Below, one piece after another: positions 59,301-64,000 of a stretch of 64,000 nt of DNA. The stretch lies in NCBI RefSeq assembly GCF_039555335.1, contig NC_092628.1, forward strand, positions 74,526,713 to 74,590,712, written 5' to 3'. Source of the stretch: Amphiura filiformis (Eukaryota > Echinodermata > Ophiuroidea > Amphilepidida > Amphiuridae). The translations under genes and the position numbers were made by a program. The notes under the pieces were generated by a model. The model saw nothing but the letters and a program-made list of their open reading frames with translations, was not told the DNA's origin and made no database searches. The stretch's first letter is position 1. Each line of letters begins with the position of its first letter.

Positions 59301-61640
59301 AGACATAATATATATAGAATACTTGAATCCAGGTTTTGTCACCAATGACACCAAGACACAGAGCAAAACCACATTATATTTATAATATAAAAAGACATAT
59401 TATATCTAGAATACTTGAATCCAGGTTTTGTCACCAATGACACCAAGACACAGGGCAAAAACACATTATATTTATAATATAAAAAGACATATTATATATA
59501 GAATACTTGAATCCAGGTTTTGTCACCAATGACACCAAGACACAGGGCAAAAACACATTATATTTATAATATAAAATGACATATTATATATAGAATACTT
59601 GAATCCAGGTTTTGTCACCAATGACACCAAGACACAGGGCAAAAACACATTATATTTATAATATAAAAAGACATATTATATATAGAATACTTGAATCCAG
59701 GTTGTGTCACCAATGACACCAAGACACAGAGCAAAAACACATTATATTTATAATATAAAAAGACATATTATATATAGAATACTTGAATCCAGGTTGTGTC
59801 ACCAATGACTCCAAGACACAGAGCAAAAGCACATTATATTTATAATATAAAAAGACATAATATATATAGACTACTTGAATCCAGGTTTTGTCACCAATGA
59901 CACCCAGACACAGAGCAAAAGTACAATATATTTATAATATAAAAAGACATAATATATATAGAATACTTGAATCCAGGTTTTGTCACCAATGACACCAAGA
60001 CACAGGGCAAAAACACATTATATTTATAATATAAAAAGACATAATATATATAGAATACTTGAATCCAGGTTTTGTCACCAATGACACCAAGACACAGAGC
60101 AAAAGCACATTATATTTATAATATAAAAAGACATAATATATAAAGAATACTTGAATCCAGGTTTTGTCACCAATGACACCAAGACACAGAGCAAAAACAC
60201 ATTATATTTATAATATAAAAAGACATATTATATATAGAATACTTGAATCCAGGTTGTGTCACCAATGACACCAAGACACAGAGCAAAAACACATTATATT
60301 TATAATATAAAAAGACATATTATGTAAAGGATGTTTGAATCCAGGTTTTGTCACCAATGACACCAAGACACAGAGCAAAAACACATTATATTTATAATAT
60401 AAAAAGACATATTATATATATAGAATACTTGAATCCAGGTTTTGTCACCAATGACACCAAGACACAGGGCAAAAACACATTATATTTATAATATAAAAAG
60501 ACATATTATATATAGAATACTTGAATCCAGGTTGTGTCACCAATGACACCAAGACACAGAGCAAAAACACATTATATTTATAATATAAAAAGACATATTA
60601 TACATAGAATACTTGAATCCAGGTTGTGTCACCAATGACACCAAGACACAGAGCAAAAAGCACATTATATTTATAATATAAAAAGACATAATATATATAG
60701 ACTACTTGAATCCAGGTTTTGTCACCAATGACACCCAGACACAGAGCAAAAGTACAATATATTTATAATATAAAAAGACATAATATATATAGAATACTTG
60801 AATCCAGGTTTTGTCACCAATGACACCAAGACACAGGGCAAAAACACATTATATTTATAATATAAAAAGACATAATATATATAGAATACTTGAATCCAGG
60901 TTTTGTCACCAATGACACCAAGACACAGAGCAAAAACACATTATATTTATAATATAAAAAGACATATTATATATAGAATACTTGAATCCAGGTTTTGTCA
61001 CCAATGACACCAAGACACAGGGCAAAAACACATTATATTTATAATATAAAAAGACATAATATATATAGACTACTTGAATCCAGGTTTTGTCACCAATGAC
61101 ACCCAGACACAGAGCAAAAGTACAATATATTTATAATATAAAAAGACATAATATATATAGAATACTTGAATCCAGGTTTTGTCACCAATGACACCAAGAC
61201 ACAGGGCAAAAACACATTATATTTATAATATAAAAGACATAATATATATAGAATACTTGAATCCAGGTTTTGTCACCAATGACACCAAGACACAGAGCAA
61301 AAACACATTATATTTATAATATAAAAAGACATATTATATATAGAATACTTGAATCCAGGTTTTGTCACCAATGACACCAAGACACAGGGCAAAAACACAT
61401 TATATTTATAATATAAAAAGACATATTATATATAGAATACTTGAATCCAGGTTTTGTCACCAATGACACCAAGACACAGGGCAAAAACACATTATATTTA
61501 TAATATAAAAAGACATATTATATATAGAATACTGAATCCAGGTTTTGTCACCAATGACACCAAGACACAGGGCAAAAACACATTATATTTATAATATAAA
61601 AAGACATATTATATATAGAATACTGAATCCAGGTTTTGTA
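56355..61640 (-). repeat. 92 bp satellite array, - orientation, part 2
   Basis: About 57 further units up to a final partial unit ending near 61640. 61641-61726 holds degenerate unit-like sequence ('gattgaatgtgggttttgac') leading into the right terminal repeat. Confidence 0.97.
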
Positions 61641-61726
61641 GACATTTTATGTATATACGATTGAATGTGGGTTTTGACACATCTGGATTTGGAGACACCA
61701 TGTATATGGATCTTTTTAAACTACCT

Positions 61727-61761
61727 CCTATTCAAATGTTAACTACGGAAAAAAAGTTCGC
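61727..61761 (-). repeat. Right 35 bp terminal inverted repeat
   Basis: Complement of 28116-28150 at 32 of 35 positions. It ends CGGAAAAAAAGTTCGC directly against the 9 bp repeat. Confidence 0.8.
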
Positions 61762-61770
61762 GTCCCGGCT
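61762..61770 (+). other. 9 bp target-site duplication, right
   Basis: GTCCCGGCT, identical to 28107-28115. Confidence 0.75.
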
Positions 61771-62508
61771 ACCCGTCGACCCGTTCCAGCGGGCTAAGAC
61801 GTGTCAATTGTAGCCGGTATATAGACACATCTTGAATTGTGTCTTCATTTTAGACATGTTATGCTGCATGGAAGATTGTCTGTGCATGTGTCTTAGCTAG
61901 CTGGTGTCTTCAGCAAACACATAATTCTATGTTTCTATTTGGTATGTTTCCTATTGTTGGAGATATTTCTATTTACAAAACACTCCTGTCAAAAGCTTGA
62001 GCAAACAAAATTTTTCAGTCAGTAAAAATATGAGCACACTCGTGCACAATCAGAATACAGAATCACTAAAACAAGAAATGGCTCATTTCATTGTTAAAGG
62101 CTATTCATTGACCCGGTGTTATCAGTGGGATATATACACATACCGGTTTTTTAGAGAGATATACATGTTAAGTCCTCGAGCAAGCGTCCAAAAAAAAGGG
62201 CTTCATTGTGACAATGTGCGCGCAAAAGCACGCAAAAATTTAGCATTTTACACTATTTTGGCCCAGAGGTGCATTTTGGTGGGACACAGGCTCCTTTCCA
62301 CTTTTCTTTTCCTTTTTCGGCACTCTGACCCCCTAACACCCCCCTACCACCACCGCACCACCCTACCACCACCACCACCCCTCTGACGCTAATGCACCCG
62401 GATCTTGCGACATACTATATGTGACACGATTTATACTGAGATGATTAGGTTACCCTGGATTTGAAGTTTTGTTTGCTAACTTTTTTTGTTGCTGGTATTT
62501 TTTTTCAG
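61771..62508. other. Right end of TRPM intron 4
   Basis: No exon recognised. About 62185-62390 contains words of the hAT-like MITE family ('gcgcgcaaaa', 'attttacactattttggccc') in the opposite orientation and a CCACCA-rich stretch. The ORF at 61997-62386 runs through this repeat. Confidence 0.5.
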
Positions 62509-62671
62509 ACGATTCGGTACCTGTGGTTTGCATATGCATTGAAGGAGGAACAGGAGTCATGTATCATGCATGCAAAGCAGTCAGTAATGACATACCAATC
62601 GTTGTCGTCAACCCTTCTGGAAGAGCTGCTGGAGTTTTATCAATGGCCTACAAAAGCGACGGTTTGAACAG
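62509..62671 (+). CDS. TRPM: TRPM-type gene, exon 5
   Basis: 163 bases after a strong pyrimidine tract and CAG ending at 62508. The donor is AACAG/GTATAA. With the last base of exon 4 it reads KDDSVPVVCICIEGGTGVMY, then NDIPIVVVNPSGRAAGVLSM and AYKSDGLN. This matches the TRPM pattern 'vPvv.l.vEGGpn......dtPvvvc.GsGraaDilaf'. It supports a 35.7 kb intron between the two exons. The exon ends after the second base of a codon, and the next exon is outside the window. Confidence 0.9.
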
Positions 62672-62713
62672 GTATAATATATCTAAAGTATTTGTATATA
62701 TGTATAATATTAA

Positions 62714-62800
62714 GGGGGTACTACACCCATTGATTTATTTTGCTTTTTTTTTTTGCATTTTGTGAAGAAATTACAAAAAAAAAATAGAAGCCAAAAGGAG
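62714..62800 (+). repeat. Left end of a family 2 TTAA MITE
   Basis: TTAA at 62710-62713 followed by GGGGGTACTACACCC, identical to the end at 9933. Similarity fades after ~60 bp and a matching right end is not clear, although 'ggtgtagta' followed by TTAA occurs at about 63491. Confidence 0.5.
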
Positions 62801-64000
62801 GTACATCACTGATGATTTAAATTCACTTCATTTTGGAAAGCTTACTATCAACGGATTTCGTTAAAATTTTGGATATGTGTTGCTAACACATTAGGGAAAT
62901 AATGTTGATATGTAAAATGGGAATAAGTGGTCCCTGATTTCTTTTATGACTTCATGAACTTGGTGCTCCACAACTATCAAAAACGAACCGGTTAAAATGC
63001 TTCTATTTTCAATGTCGAGCTATATTTTGTATTTTGAACTTGCAACACTATGTCACTGAAACTTAATTAAGCCATAGGTAACAGGTTACCACAACCACAC
63101 TACAGCAATGTTGAAAAAGATTGTATTTTTGTCACCTATACCACCATATTAGGTAGTTTTCCGTCAGCTTCATTTTTGTGATTTTGGTAACTATTTTATA
63201 TTTATTTGCCCAATCCAACTCAACTAGGCAATCTAAATTGTACTCACCATTTACATCCCAAGGTATTTGAGTATATCCACCTCACACATTTCCATTATAT
63301 ATCCAGTAACAGACAAAATATCAAAATTGATGCCTCATTATGACATGTATGATATCACAGACTATCACATGTATTCAAAATTGATGCCTGAATTTGGCCT
63401 GAACCAATTGACCTATAACCTGACCTTTGATGACCTTATAGCCTTTTTTAATCTCTTCTCCTAACAACATATTATAGAAGATACATACATGGTGTAGTAT
63501 TAAATTGTCTATGTGGAAGAGATTATTTAGGCCTATTTAATTTATTCAGTGTTATAATCAGTGAGTATATTTCTATAGATAGTATAACAAAGGATTTAAT
63601 GTATTCTATTCATGTATTCTACTTGGACATGTTCAATAGAATAAATTATGGTTTGTTATGAAACACACATCTCAGTTACCAGGATACAGTAAACAAAAAA
63701 ATATATAGGGCTAAAATGATTTTCTAAAATGGTTTAAAACCACTTTGTATGTAGAGATATTTTATAAGTTCAGGACATATGAGATGATGAACATATTTAT
63801 ATACTTTATAAATTTGCAACAAAAAAAAGAAGATGGGTACTGATGAAAATCAGGGTATTGAATCGCCTTAAGGTATATGGTCAATTCCAGCGAAAGCGGG
63901 ACAAAATTCTCTCTATGTTAACTTTCCACTTTAAAATGTCATTAATAAAGGGAATCACGTTATTGATGGAGCATATCATGTCACGTCCAATGTGCTCTCT
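62801..64000. other. TRPM intron 5, no recognised exon
   Basis: I see no further TRPM block up to the window edge. 'tcaaaattgatgcct' occurs twice (about 63321 and 63376). Otherwise nothing to report. Confidence 0.45.

Larger units (their letters stand above)
28116..61761. mobile_element. 33.6 kb foldback-type element with satellite arms
   Basis: The boundaries are 35 bp terminal inverted repeats at 28116-28150 and 61727-61761. They match at 32 of 35 positions; both contain TTTTTTTCCGTAG and then TTAACATTTGAATAGG. They are immediately flanked by the same 9 bp, GTCCCGGCT, at 28107-28115 and 61762-61770. Inside, a + oriented 92 bp satellite array, a ~1.4 kb centre and a - oriented array form one huge inverted repeat. 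A 9 bp duplication is known for Drosophila Foldback and Mutator-like elements, and sea-urchin TU elements also have long inverted arms containing tandem repeats. No transposase was recognised, so it would depend on enzymes in trans. Superfamily is inference. Confidence 0.75.
13075..62671 (+). other. TRPM: TRPM-type channel gene, visible N-terminal part (5 exons)
   Basis: Five exons on the + strand join with matching phases (0, 1, 0, 1) and end in phase 2, giving 270 codons plus two bases of one open frame. The protein follows the TRPM homology region (SLOG/LSDAT fold), the cytosolic N-terminal part of melastatin-type TRP cation channels. The ankyrin-like, transmembrane and C-terminal parts should follow to the right. 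Introns are about 1.15, 1.2, 10.7 and 35.7 kb. The last contains the giant satellite element. It cannot be decided here whether this is a TRPM2-like or another TRPM subtype, or an LSDAT-only relative. Confidence 0.82.

Noticed and set aside
28282-61600. Dozens of 70-103 codon ORFs with the recurring peptide CVLVSLVTKPGFK on either strand
   Set aside because: They are frames through the 92 bp satellite. 92 is not a multiple of 3, so the repeat cycles through all frames and the ORFs end after two or three units. There is no start context, no splice structure and no family match.
28270-61640. CRISPR-like regular repeats
   Set aside because: The units are contiguous 92 bp satellite copies without unique spacers, in an animal genome.

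Overview
The window comes from a nuclear animal genome. It is AT-rich, has spliced genes with GT-AG introns, and is dense in short DNA-transposon derivatives, a LINE relic and tRNA-derived SINE-like sequence. The mix (CR1/L2-type LINE, many hairpin MITEs, frequent 'aggcctat' words) suggests a marine invertebrate deuterostome such as a hemichordate or echinoderm. That placement is inference; the sequence shows only that it is a metazoan genome.

Layout. 1-4498 is a nest of inverted repeats: a roughly 4.15 kb element with ~297 bp terminal arms, carrying smaller hairpin and MITE insertions. 4567-5592 holds the last three exons of an M14 carboxypeptidase on the + strand; its alignment lacks a zinc ligand. 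5593-13074 is intergenic and holds a decayed LINE, a pentanucleotide microsatellite, two TTAA-flanked MITEs, a SINE and another inverted-repeat element. From 13.1 kb to the right edge runs a TRPM-type channel gene (+ strand). Five N-terminal exons (13090-13137, 14289-14496, 15710-15903, 26586-26784, 62509-62671) join in frame across all four junctions and encode the start of the TRPM homology (SLOG/LSDAT) region. The channel domain must lie to the right of the window.

The most striking object fills TRPM intron 4 (26785-62508, about 35.7 kb). It is a 33.6 kb unit, 28116-61761, bounded by 35 bp terminal inverted repeats (32 of 35 matching) and flanked by a perfect 9 bp direct repeat, GTCCCGGCT. 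Inside are two oppositely oriented arrays of one 92 bp satellite: + orientation about 28.27-39.92 kb, - orientation about 41.33-61.64 kb. Between them is a ~1.4 kb centre with a different minisatellite. This is the architecture of a foldback transposon, on a very large scale, with satellite DNA forming the arms and no recognisable transposase. The left arm is interrupted by two head-to-tail copies of a Helentron/Helitron2-like element (30291-31701 and 31702-36562) with identical 210 bp 3' ends and unrelated interiors. The right arm is interrupted by a ~230 bp hairpin MITE. The right arm also shows higher-order duplications of about 5.7 kb and 3.3 kb.

Two short stretches on the - strand look like isolated exons (13505-13677 and 33705-33920), but I could not identify them. 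Percent identities are by-eye estimates; no alignment or database search was run.
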